Source: Terfezia claveryi (Eukaryota; Ascomycota; Pezizomycetes; Pezizales; Pezizaceae). Taken from it: 19,448 bases of DNA. Shown piece by piece: positions 9,313-18,315 of the stretch (its first letter is position 1; every line of letters begins with the position of its first letter). The stretch spans positions 1-19,448 of the forward strand of contig WHUX01000560.1 of assembly GCA_015179025.1 (NCBI GenBank), in the 5' to 3' direction. The notes beneath the pieces were generated by a model, which saw only the letters and a program-made list of their open reading frames with translations, made no database searches and was not told the origin of the DNA. Position numbers and translations under genes: made by a program.

Positions 9313-9975
9313 ATGGCGCGCGCAAACACCCCCACTATCAAGCGCATCCGTAGGTTTTCTCTAATTCACCTCATAATTTCCACTCGCCCCAACTAATTTG
9401 CTCCCCCCCCCTTGCCTAGTCCGTGAAGCCTCAGAACTCAATAGCCATCCTACCCCCGACATCCACGCGCACCCCCTCAGCGACAGCTCTCTCTTTGAAT
9501 GGCACTTCACCATCCGGGGCCCTCCCCCACCCTCGCCCTTCTCCACCGGCATCTACCAGGCCGCATTTCCCTTCCCCCCACATACCCCTGCGCCCCCTTC
9601 CTTCCGCTTCCTCACCTTCTGGCGATTCGAGGTACCGGGAGATATGCTGAGTATAGCGGAATCAGAGGAGACGTGGCAGCCGGTGGGGGATTGGAAGGCT
9701 GGTGGCGATTAGGGCGTTTATGGATAGGAGGTTGGGGGCAGGTGGGGGGGTTGGAGTGTAGTGTGGAGGGGAGGAGGGATTGGGGGGTGGAGTAGAGAGT
9801 GGAGTGTAGAGAATGTGAGGGGGGGTTGACGAATGAGGAGGTGTTGGAAAGGGAGGGAGGAGGTGGGAGGAATGGTGGGGATGGGAAGAGGGTGAGGGTT
9901 GGTGGGCGGGAGGGGAATATACCAAGGAGTTGAGGCTGGGTCAGGGAGGATTGGAGGGTAAGAGACTAACGGCAG
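9313..9975 (+). pseudogene. UBC6: UBC6-type ubiquitin-conjugating enzyme E2, decayed
   Basis: The first exon (9313-9349) reads MARANTPTIKRI. A canonical intron follows (9350-9419, GTAGGT...CCTAG). The next exon continues REASELNSHPTPDIHAHPLS, DSSLFEWHFTIRGPP and FSTGIY, which is the UBC6/UBE2J start. After about 9558 the match jumps repeatedly between frames: GRISLPPTYP, PPSFRFLT, REIC (catalytic Cys region), EETWQP, then GGLECS, LTNEEVLERE and an ELRL segment up to about 9970. At least ten 1-3 base deletions, mostly in C or G runs, explain the jumps. The usual C-terminal membrane anchor is not identified. An intact protein would be an ER-membrane E2 for ERAD. Because the intron is kept, this is a genomic copy, not a retrocopy. 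UBC6 is normally conserved, so a working copy probably exists elsewhere. Confidence 0.87.
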
Positions 9976-11040
9976 AGTCATGTGCCGTGATGTCAGAGTG
10001 CGGGAGATAATATGTCAACGAAACTTCCATAACATCAAATCAATCCACTGCAACGTAAACAGACTCCATACGAATACACTACCGCAACCCAACCATACAG
10101 AGCCATCTCGGCAAGCACTCGTGCAGAGAACAACCTGATAGAGTAATCTTTCTATTATTCTCTTGGGGGCTGCTATGGAGGAAGCTGGGGAAGGTTGACG
10201 TGGAGGTTGTTATTAGCATGGGGATTGAGAAGGGGTATATGATATTTGGTGTGTGTTTTTTTTTTTGTTGCTTCTGCAGAGGGGTAGGTGGGGAGGTTAT
10301 GTTATATGTTTTGGTTTGGCGTTGGAGAGTTTTTTGTTCTGTTTGGATTGGATTGGATTGGAATGAATTGGATTGGATGCTTTTTTATTATTATTATTTT
10401 TTTTTTTTTTTCGATATAGTTGATTGCATAGGGGTAAAAAATTTAAAATAAAATAACTTGTGAGTGGTTGAGTGATAGTAGTAGTACAGTACATAACTAC
10501 TTCTCTTTTTTCTTTTTAAAAGATAACTTAATAGACAAATATTCCTCCCCCTCCTTCGAAAATGGCTGGTTGTGAAAGTTAGAAGCCTTTAATTTTGTAT
10601 CAACTCAGGAACCCATGCATTTCTGTTGACTTGCATACTACTTATGTGGCAGCCTGACAGGCTCCCCTTTTTCCTAGTCAACCGTGGCATCTACAGGATA
10701 CATTAGTTAAACTATTTCCAGACTACATGCTACAGAGATATCGGGAATCATAGTAATACGTTTATATTTGAAGTTCGTGGCTTTCGGTTTGTTCTAGGTC
10801 TTCGGAATCATCAGTTGTGAAGAGGTAAAGGCTCGACATTTTGTGCTGAGTAAGTCGGTTCCTTGTTGCCGGCACCATAGGCACCTGATTCCTTGTTAAA
10901 ACGCCTGGAGAAACAAATCCGCGGCCAACCAAACGAAATCCGCGGGCTCAACGTCGCCGACGCCACCCGAGCTCGTCATAGGCGAAAGGGCGACGAAAGG
11001 CAAAAGGCGGGAGGACTCGGTCCATACCTGCAGGTACAGT
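9976..11040. other. Low-complexity intergenic region
   Basis: No gene is recognisable. It contains T-runs near 10257-10266, a GGATT microsatellite (10345-10378), a TTA/T tract (10381-10411) and an AT-rich middle. From about 10890 composition turns GC-rich (CCGCGG, CGTCGCCGACGCC), and this likely belongs to the cyanase upstream region. The open frame over 10893-11195 does not resemble a known protein. Confidence 0.55.
10345..10411. repeat. GGATT microsatellite and TTA/poly-T tract
   Basis: GGATT is repeated with minor imperfections over 10345-10378. A (TTA)n stretch follows, running into fifteen consecutive T residues at 10397-10411. These are simple sequence repeats. Confidence 0.9.
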
Positions 11041-11187
11041 TATATATACACCCTCATAAATCCAAGACTCATGGTTTCCACTCCCCATTAAACCCACACC
11101 ACTGTGAGCAGTACTGCCACCGCCAATCCCAATTTCCCCCAATTCCCCCCCAAATCTCCCCCCAAACCCCCCCCCTCAATTCCCATC
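11041..11187 (+). promoter_or_regulatory. Putative core promoter and C-rich leader of cyanase
   Basis: TATATATACA at 11041-11050 is a good TATA candidate about 140 bases before the ATG. The intervening leader is C-rich, with several C6-C9 runs up to 11176. The start context is TCCCATCATG. No binding site for a nitrogen regulator stands out. Confidence 0.4.
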
Positions 11188-11723
11188 ATGTCTGACACAC
11201 TGCAACTCATCCTCTCTGCCAAGTCCCTCAACAACCACACCTTCACGAGTCTTGCCTCCCTCCTCCCCTCGCGCAACGAAGTCAGCACCGCCTCCCTCCT
11301 GCTCTCGCGGCATCCGCCTCCCTCCCAACCGAAATCAATACCCTCTCCACGGCCCTCCAAATCAGTGAAGACATTCTCGTGGAATACTTTTCCTCCACCC
11401 CTGACCGCGGGGCAACTGCGCTCGAGATGCCCCCAAGGGAGCCGCTCATGTACCGTCTGTACGAGGCGGTCATGAATTATGGAAAGGCATACAAGGCGAT
11501 CATGAACGAGATGTTTGGGGATGGGATCATGAGTGCGATTGCGTTCAAGACCGATGTGGCCAAGGAGGTTGTGGTGGATCCCGAGACGGGGGTGGAGAGT
11601 ACTTGGGCGGTGATTACGATGAAGGGGAAGTGGTGAGTTTTGCAGACTGTCCTTGTTTATTTGCACTTGTACGTGTCGAAGTGTGCTAATGGATAACTTA
11701 GGTTGCCGTACACAAAGTTTTAA
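11188..11723 (+). pseudogene. cynS: Cyanate hydratase (cyanase) with one frameshift
   Basis: The first exon (11188-11632) starts [16 protein letters not shown] and continues through a helix-turn-helix-like part ([21 protein letters not shown]). After a frame change it reads [44 protein letters not shown] and [18 protein letters not shown]...TTAG intron (11633-11701) precedes the last codons WLPYTKF. Length (about 155 residues) fits the family. The catalytic Arg (11454-11456), Glu (11463-11465) and Ser (11532-11534) are all present. The enzyme acts as a decamer converting cyanate and bicarbonate to ammonia and CO2. The only defect seen is one missing base near 11305-11312, which leaves the start and the catalytic part in different frames. 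It is either a fresh pseudogene or a sequencing error at an otherwise intact gene. Confidence 0.9.
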
Positions 11724-13402
11724 ATTATACTCCTATCTATACTATTTTTTAGCTATAGTTAGCAGAGTAGATAGATAGGTAGATACTGTTCTCGTGCCCA
11801 GGAGGCAAAATAAAAGTAGCAAAAAGTTTTTTCCGCAGATCAAACATTTCTTATGACTTGTTGAGTGGTTCTAGTCTCGATCAGACCCTCGTAACGCAAT
11901 CTATTTTATCGATCCCAGGGAATATTGATGTTAGTCTGGTTGGCACAAGCCATTGATATATCTGATACCCCGGCCCTTGATAGGATACTACACATGCATA
12001 GTCCTTCATATAGGAACTCCTATAGCCTACCATGTCCCCCAGCAATGAGGAATTTTATGCTGCTTAATATGCAGCTATAACCTATAGCTTCCACGTCGGT
12101 TCAAAAGGGCGGAGTACTTGCCAAAGAGAGATGAATCAGGAATGAGCTTTAGATAACTAGTCGTGGTTGGTGAGAAGCGAGTTCGATTTGATATGAAAAG
12201 TAGCTATATCGAATATCCAATATACTGTATGGCAAATCTGAGCATTGAATAATGTATGTAAGCAAAAATATATTAGGGAATAGATACAATAGACGGTAGT
12301 GTTTTGGCACAAGACTCGCATCGTGGGAAGTACATGCAATCCCAGGATGCGGAGAGCTCAAGGATACTTATGTAGATAGCAATCAGAACAGGATCCGGAG
12401 TAAACCTGTTGCAGAGGAACAGGATTCAAAGGATCTCCCGTATTATGCAATGCTTCTGCTTTCTGACTAGCACCAAGTGCCTAGACCCCTCCCCATCGGT
12501 CAGCATTGCACTACGGTACACAGCAACTGAATTTCAACTCACAAACCGTAATCCTCAGTACAGTAGGCCTTATAGAACAGCGCATGGATATTATATTCTG
12601 CAATAGGTACTGTACGTACAGTATGTAGTTAGCACAGCACATAATTGTATCATACTCATTGCATTTTCTACAATTATTGATTCTGCCCCAAAGAAGTACG
12701 TACCAACGGCCCCATCCACTGCCGTAAAGTGTTTTTGCTTGTTTTCAACGGTGGTTTTAAAAGCCATTGGGCCCATGGAAGAAAGCCTAATTCCAGTTCA
12801 CTCTGCCTGTACATGGAGCAAGTACCTAAGGTTCCATAAAATTTATGAAATCGACAAACGTTAAAGTCCGGTTCAAAAATATCTCTGACACTTCAATGTT
12901 GTTCTTATAATAATTTGTGGAGTTTTAGGATTTTCATTGCAGTGCAAAGAGGCACATAATGAACCCCACGAACATATACTTTTTTTGGATTTAGTGACCA
13001 TATTATACCAAAAGACCCAGTGGTATTACGTAGAGGTATGTATATGTGATTAAACAAAGAAACCCGTAAGTATGAAAATGCGCCCGAGATGCCAAAAAAT
13101 AGAAGTACAAAATAAATAAAAAAAACAGATAAAGAAACCACGTCCTCAAGTCACAATAAACAAATCACACCAAGCAATCGAGTATCGTTTCTCACCTCAG
13201 CCCCCAGCCTCCATTCCGGCCAGTTCACCGCCGAAAACCTCAACGGTGGAATTACCACCCTCCCAACCCCGATCTCCACTTCCGACCACCCATCGTCACT
13301 TTCTCCATCTACTTCCTCAGAGACTTTACAAACGAATACCCTCCGGTAACCCCTTTCCCTTCTTCAACGCATCCAACTTTGCGCTCGCATTCTGTACCTC
13401 GC
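11724..13402. other. Long gene-poor interval between cyanase and Fig1
   Basis: Mostly AT-rich with no recognisable protein. It holds a TAGTCTGGTTGGCACAA word (11932-11948) shared with the right end of the window, a perfect 16-bp palindrome (12608-12623) and several GTAC/CAGTAC motifs. From about 13190 to 13400 composition becomes C-rich, with a plus-strand trace reading SGQFTAENLNGGITTLPTPI and, one frame over, IVTFSIYF. This may be a gene fragment, but I cannot name it. The cyanase and Fig1 genes converge on this interval. Confidence 0.5.
12608..12623. repeat. Perfect 16-bp palindrome
   Basis: TACTGTACGTACAGTA reads the same on both strands. It could be a dimeric factor site or a transposon remnant; nothing nearby decides this. 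Confidence 0.8.
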
Positions 13403-14279
13403 TCATCCCGAACCTTCCCCCGTGGCGGCATTAACACCCTTCTCAGCTTGTGCCTCGACGGCAGCAGTGACTTTGTTAACGCCCCACTCTGCCGTGACGA
13501 TAGCACATACTCCCAGCATGGAAACCGTGACAAGAGCAAACACTGTCCATCCAAAACACAAATCCGTACGCCCGATATGAACCTGAATAGCGTCAACCGT
13601 GACTTTGTCAATAATAGTTGATACAGAGCTCGAGATCACCCCGGCAAGAACCATTGCTCCCAAAGATGAAACCGCCGCGATAGCCAAACACCCGGCGGCG
13701 ACCTTCTTTGTCCAAGCCGGCATAGTAATTGGGATAGGAACAGCATTGACAATCACCATGATCCATGCGACCGCCGTCGAACTGACACAAAGCCAAAAGG
13801 CAAAGACCAAACAATCTTATCTTTGTACATATCCGCAATCTCCACGAGCTGGAGTGGATCCTTTCCAATATCCTGGGTAGAAAGCTTCGCTGCGTTGTAG
13901 GCACACTCCCAGCCATGACTAGTATCAACGCAAAGACCCCTGTAGCCAACACGAATCTCGCTGAAGGTCGGCTGCTCAGAATCGCGCTTGCTGAAGGGAT
14001 TTAATTTGTCGATGGTGTCGTGGACTTTGTCCTTGGTATCGGTGATTTTGTCTTTGGCGGAGTAAATTGATTCGAGAGTCTTGTAGAACTCTGAGTTGGT
14101 GTTGTATTTGAACGAGACGAGGTACCAGTTCCGGAGGGTGGCGGAGGGGCTGGTAGAGCCGGCGAGAATGAGGGAGTTGAAGATGAGAGAGAGAGTGAGG
14201 CAGAGGAGGAGAACAGAAAGACTGGGCGAGAGAGGCTAGAAGTCCCGAACCTGCTGAAGGCTGCACTTGCGATGCGCAT
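13403..14279 (-). pseudogene. FIG1: Fig1-family membrane protein, two frameshifts
   Basis: Single-exon minus-strand reading of about 292 residues. The start is ATG 14279 in context CCAACATG. In order it shows TM1 (LSVLLLCLTLSLIFNSLILA), the extracellular part NWYLVSFKYN, then the hallmark IRVGYRGLCV followed by WEC, TM2 (FAFWLCVSSTAVAWIMVIV), TM3 (AAGCLAIAAVSSLGAMVLAG), TM4 (FALVTVSMLGVCAIVTAEWG) and a short hydrophilic tail. The G-Y-x-G-L-C...W-x-C pattern with four helices fits the Fig1 claudin-like family (Ca2+ influx and membrane fusion in mating, also used in hyphal development). SUR7/PalI proteins are the main alternative. Frames change near 14221-14230, between the start and TM1, and near 13804-13812, before TM2; one missing base explains each. 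Otherwise codons look preserved. Confidence 0.78.
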
Positions 14280-15007
14280 GTTGGCTGGCTGAAGATGAGA
14301 AGAAATAGAAATTTGTAGCTTGATGGTATGAAGAGTTAAAGATTTGAGAAATGAAGCTCAAAATAAATGCAGAATGCCTGTTCTGCTGTGAAATCTTAGA
14401 AGAATGTACTTGTGTAGAGAAAGAGAAGGGTATCTATCGACACAGTCGAGAGGTATGAAAGTAAGGATAAAAGAAAAGGAAAAAGGAAACTCGTAAAAGA
14501 ACCTGACTTTGTACTTTCTCGACTGATGTGGTCAGAATATCTCAACAAAGGGATTCAATCGGTGTTTTATATTCCAGCAACCTTATTGAATGAGGTCAAC
14601 CTAATTGCCCACACCTGAATGCCGAATAGTGATGATCGTCACTTTCGTATTCGCCTTCTCAGCTCGTTTCATGTTGAAGGAGTTTGTGCTTTCAGGAAAG
14701 AAGTGTAGTGCAGTTTGAAGTGTCGTGAATGAAGCTCAACGGTTGGTTGACGTGAAATGCGTTTAGAAAATGCGTTTGAATGATCGGCGAGAATCGATTG
14801 ACGTGTCGATCCCTGCATGCATGTGGTGTAGTGTTGCCGATCAGAAGGCTAAATGATCCATTATGAGATATTAAGGGTATTTACTTTTCAAACAACAAGC
14901 CATACTAAAATAGACGAGACGCTTTCGGGTATTTTGTTGTAGGAGGATCCGCGGTGTCGCTTGGCCAATAACGTCTGTTGAATCAACGGAAACTCAAAGA
15001 GAGACCA
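14280..15007. other. Intergenic region upstream of Fig1
   Basis: No gene is visible. About 14280-14510 is purine-rich on the plus strand, so the Fig1 transcript would have a CT-rich leader, which is common in fungal promoters. The rest holds small AT-rich and palindromic bits (GCATGCATG near 14815) without a recognised site. Confidence 0.5.
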
Positions 15008-16063
15008 TTATACAATAGCCGATGGTATATTGGGCTCGGCATCTTTGCTCAATTTCCGCGGTTTCAGTTGTAGCCTCCAAATCTCAACTCCATCCCACAG
15101 CCCCAGCCCTCTATCGGTTGGCATAGTGTGCAGCTGGAGCTCGTCACAGCTGGAGCTCGTCACAGCTCTCCCTCTCACTCTGATGCTCTGGGTGAAGCTC
15201 AGCTCTGCAAAATACCCCTGCTTTCTTCATCAATTTTGTGAGTTTTCCAATTCTAATCATCTCACATGCAAAACCCATTTCTCTTGCCTGCTGTAATGCT
15301 CCATCAACAAGACCCCCGTCCCTCCTTTCCAATGACAGGAAAATTAGTGGATACAGAGTTTTCTTCGAATGCGGTGATGTCCTTTTGCTCAGAATAGATA
15401 ATTGATATAATGTCTGCAGGATGGATGGTATGAGGGATCGTTCATAGATGGTGTCTGATATTATGACAAGATCAAAAGGAGGGCCAATACTATTGCCCTC
15501 TGTACGCCCGAGGTCCCCGTTTGTCCTGGGGCTTATCCATCTGGTTTCGTCCCAGCGCCATGTAGATGGATCTGCTGTCCAATCAAGAACTTTGACATCA
15601 ATTTTCCCGGCTCTATCCTAGAATTCCTGGGGAGCATGCTGGCAACCAGCGTCTCTACTAATTCTAGATGAGTGTTTATGTTTTTCTCGAGCACCTGCAT
15701 GATGACCACCGGCAGGTCCGTGGCAACGACATCGATTCCCAGAGAAGCGAGTACCAGTGCTGCCAGTCCGATCCCAGACCCGAGTTCCACGGCTCTCAGC
15801 TTCCTGTTCTGCTTCTTCCCCCCGTGACCGTACAGATCAGTGAGATATAGTGCCAAGAGCTGCTATGACAGCCATAGTGTGGTGCCTGTTGTTGGTTCAT
15901 AATCTGCATTGGCGGACTGTGGGGACTCCCGGGGGTGGGAGCCCGATCTCTGGGATAGAGAAGCAACGTGCCAGCTGCTGTCGAGCAGATTAAGGGGATA
16001 CCTCAAGACCGAGAGTTCCTTGGTGTCTGACGCTGGCTGGATAACGAAACGCTCCGTGGACAT
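15008..16063 (-). pseudogene. METTL21-like lysine methyltransferase, three lesions
   Basis: Class I SAM-dependent methyltransferase of the Methyltransf_16 type. In order it shows TTLWLS, QLLALYLTDLYG, motif I VELGSGIGLAALVLASLG, post-I DVVATDLP, LEKNINTHL, VLDWT, FDLVIISDTIYE and, near the end, GVEIWRLQLK. About 345 residues are expected, close to the family. The start is ATG 16063 (A at -3); the longer open frame to 16144 begins with TTG and is not used. Lesions: an in-frame TAG at 15865-15863 right after TTLWLS, a frame change in the G/A run at 15602-15610, and a 16-bp tandem duplication (15131-15162) that shifts the tail into an immediate TGA. Relatives methylate lysines on cytoplasmic proteins such as elongation factors and chaperones; the substrate here cannot be told. 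Confidence 0.85.
15131..15167. repeat. 16-bp tandem duplication inside the methyltransferase tail
   Basis: CAGCTGGAGCTCGTCA occurs at 15131-15146 and 15147-15162, followed by CAGCT. Being 16 bp long it changes the reading frame. Without one copy the minus-strand frame runs on through GVEIWRLQLK to a TAA at 15010-15008. Confidence 0.93.
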
Positions 16064-17608
16064 TTTCTGCTTTGGAGTGAGACCACTGTGATAACTCTCG
16101 GAGAAATTCGAGGCAAGTTTCCGTGATAGCCTGCCCAGACACAATTAACAGAAAAATAATGGAACGTATATGGACTATACTGGGCCTTATATAGTGGAGC
16201 AGCTCAAGGAGAGTGAGCCTATATTTTACCAAGATTAGAAATCCCGAAACTCTGAGCGCAAAAGTATAGTTTGCAGAAAGCATTCCTATTGGCACGATCA
16301 TTTCTCAAGGCGCAAGGGCACTTCCTCCGTCAATGATGCCTGGTATGACATAACCGCGTATTCGAGACTGGAGCGGTTGGAATAATGGATGAATTTGGTG
16401 TATGAGGAGGACAGAGGAAACCAAAGCGGTCCAGGAAGCTTTCATGTCACAAAAAGAGATGTAGTTGCGAATTCCGCGTTGGACGGAACGACAATCCTCA
16501 TCTCAAGGGACCATGGAAAAGGTGGGTGATCAAGAGAGTCGATCCAGACCAGCGGAATGGCAAACTCAGGGTATTTTTTGATACGCTTGTTGATGTTACA
16601 TCGATCAAGATGGCAGAATTGTATCAGACGATGCTCGCCCAACAAGCCATGATTTCATTATTCTTCAAGTACAGAGTCTATCGACTAGGATGTGCAACTC
16701 TTTCAGAACTTGAACGATGCCCTGGATACTAACTCAGGTATTAAGTCCGCACGCACCATCCTCAGCCATTAACCTAGAATATTTCACCAGCTCAAAGCTA
16801 GATGCAATGCTACTCATGGTCCCTGCGGTTGAGGTGTAAATCCTTCTCAAAGTCTCAATATTATCGATGACGATGTTAGGCGAAAGGACATCGTACTCCA
16901 TTTTCAGGAACGCAATTCATAAACAGTGGAGAACAGCAACCATACTTATATTGGAGTTCTACAGGTCAAAGAGTCTTGCACCCAAAATTTAAGACCAACT
17001 GGGTTTTGCTGATCCCTGACGACTAACTTAGGTTTTGGTAAAGTACAATTCCCGCAACGCCTTATTGCAAATACTTACAATTCAAATGGAAAGGGTAGGT
17101 AAACCTCATCACAAACAGTAGCACTCCAATTCATGGCGAAACAAGATGGTAGATTAGAAATTTGACGTATCTTTCTTGACATCGTGTTTTTCTTCGCTCT
17201 TCGCTATCAAGTTTACTGCGTGGAATCCTCTTGAAAGGAAATCCACGCATCCTGGAAACTTCAGCTACAGACCCTCTCACCTCAGTGGAGATGCCGTTCT
17301 TCCCATGGAAGGGGAGAATGTTCAAGATGATGCGATACTGGTCCAGAATAAGGCACTGGAAAGCCTCTGTACATCATGCTCACCGTTCAAGTATATATAC
17401 AGAATATTTCCTTCGAAGGTAGCTTGTTAACTTTGCTAACAAGCAAGCATGTCGAGGACCTGGATTGGGCGTCAAGCAAAAATGCAAGACAAACTTTTCG
17501 GCGATTCAATCAAATCCCCCAAGACTCACATCACGTATGACGGTTCTAGTAGTCTTATTTTCCAAAGGTCACTAGGCTTGAAGGATTCCAGATAGGTCGG
17601 CAAGCGGC
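16064..17608. other. Gene-poor interval with weak coding traces
   Basis: Nothing here matches a family I recognise. One minus-strand stretch (about 16902 down to 16730) begins with an ATG and reads MEYDVLSPNIVIDNIETLRR and then TSTAGTMSSIASSFELV, which looks coding in composition but is short and unidentified. Open frames at 16442-16732 and 17131-17430 occur on both strands and give no motif. The region may hold remains of the kinase whose receiver lies downstream, but I see no H-box or ATPase motif. Confidence 0.45.
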
Positions 17609-18315
17609 ATGGCCAACGAACGTTCAAGTTGCTGCGAAAAGGCTTTGCAGATAATAATCCCAAAGACGCAGCCTTCAGCAACTGACACTGGGGCACAGGA
17701 ACCTATTCTCCAGATTGCAGAGTATAATCTGATCAATCAGCGGGTACTTCAGCAACAGCTCACTATGGAAGGCTACAACACTCTTGTGGCACAGGAGGGA
17801 TTCAATTTAATCATGAGTAGCACATTTGAGAAGGCTGCACCTGACGACGCCCAGGATATCTCGATCGTCCTCCTGGATAGCCCCTTATATATATTATACC
17901 ATGTGTATGCGTGGCATCCCCGTCAGGCTGCGTCAAATGTAGCTAGCAGCCCCATTACCTTATTATATAATTATTATCTAATTATAATAATAAGCGGGGC
18001 TGCTGATGGGATGCCAGTCATAGAGATAGCTTAATGATACGAGCACTGAATTATTTACCTACGAGGCTATTCGGGAGATAGAGGCGGAGGGCAATACAAC
18101 TAAGCACATATCCATCCGTGCATAGTAATATGGGTACCCCGAACTAGAATCTTTCATCCACTGTACGTATGCACTGTATATTTTTCGTTCCCAATCCGGT
18201 CTTGATACACAGTGGCCACAATGACCAATGCTGGATGGATCTCACGATTGCAAAGCCCTTCCAGATTGATGATTTGGTGATGTTGCGCGCGCTACTAGCG
18301 TTTGTCATGCTATGA
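17609..18315 (+). pseudogene. Receiver domain relic of a hybrid histidine kinase
   Basis: PILQIAEYNLINQRVLQQQL, EGYNTLVAQEG and DISIVLLD match the start of a fungal hybrid-kinase receiver (consensus AEDNxINQxVLxxQL...GxxVxxAxxG...VLMD). Further on are MPVIE, EAIREIEAEGNTTKHIS, an AVxxN trace, VATMTNAG and IAKPFQIDDLV with the conserved Lys at about 18253. The phosphoacceptor Asp codon is 17876-17878. The second acidic residue is Tyr (AEYN instead of AEDN). An insertion separates VLLD from MPVIE. Stops follow at about 18032. A further ~90 bases of unrelated sequence (about 18130-18215, GT...CAG bounded) separates AVxxN from VATMTNAG, and a base is missing in the GMD motif near 18234. The kinase half is not found upstream, so this is a fragment. 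It cannot work as a receiver. Confidence 0.8.
17879..18029. repeat. AT-rich palindromic insertion (MITE-like)
   Basis: Nested inverted repeats: AGCCCC (17879-17884) faces GGGGCT (17996-18001), TGGCATCCC (17912-17920) faces GGGATGCCA (18008-18016), and GCAGCCCC (17946-17953) faces GGGGCTGC (17996-18003), with complementary TTATTATATAATTATTA / TAATTATAATAATAA inside. It interrupts the receiver just after its Asp codon. Imperfect complementarity extends to about 17897 and 18029. No clean target-site duplication is seen, so exact ends and class are unknown. Confidence 0.7.

Noticed and set aside
9662..9981. Minus-strand Pro/Ser/His-rich frames
   Set aside because: They are the complement of the G-rich decayed UBC6 exon; the plus strand carries the recognisable motifs.
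10200..10494. Open frames over the microsatellite region
   Set aside because: Encoded by GGATT and poly-T/TTA repeats (runs of Phe, Tyr, Lys and Asn); compositional only.
11088..11666. 192-codon minus-strand frame opposite cyanase
   Set aside because: Antisense shadow of the C-rich leader and cyanase exon; no motif.
16142..16144. Longer start for the methyltransferase at 16144
   Set aside because: The codon is TTG, not ATG; the first ATG in frame is 16063 with A at -3.
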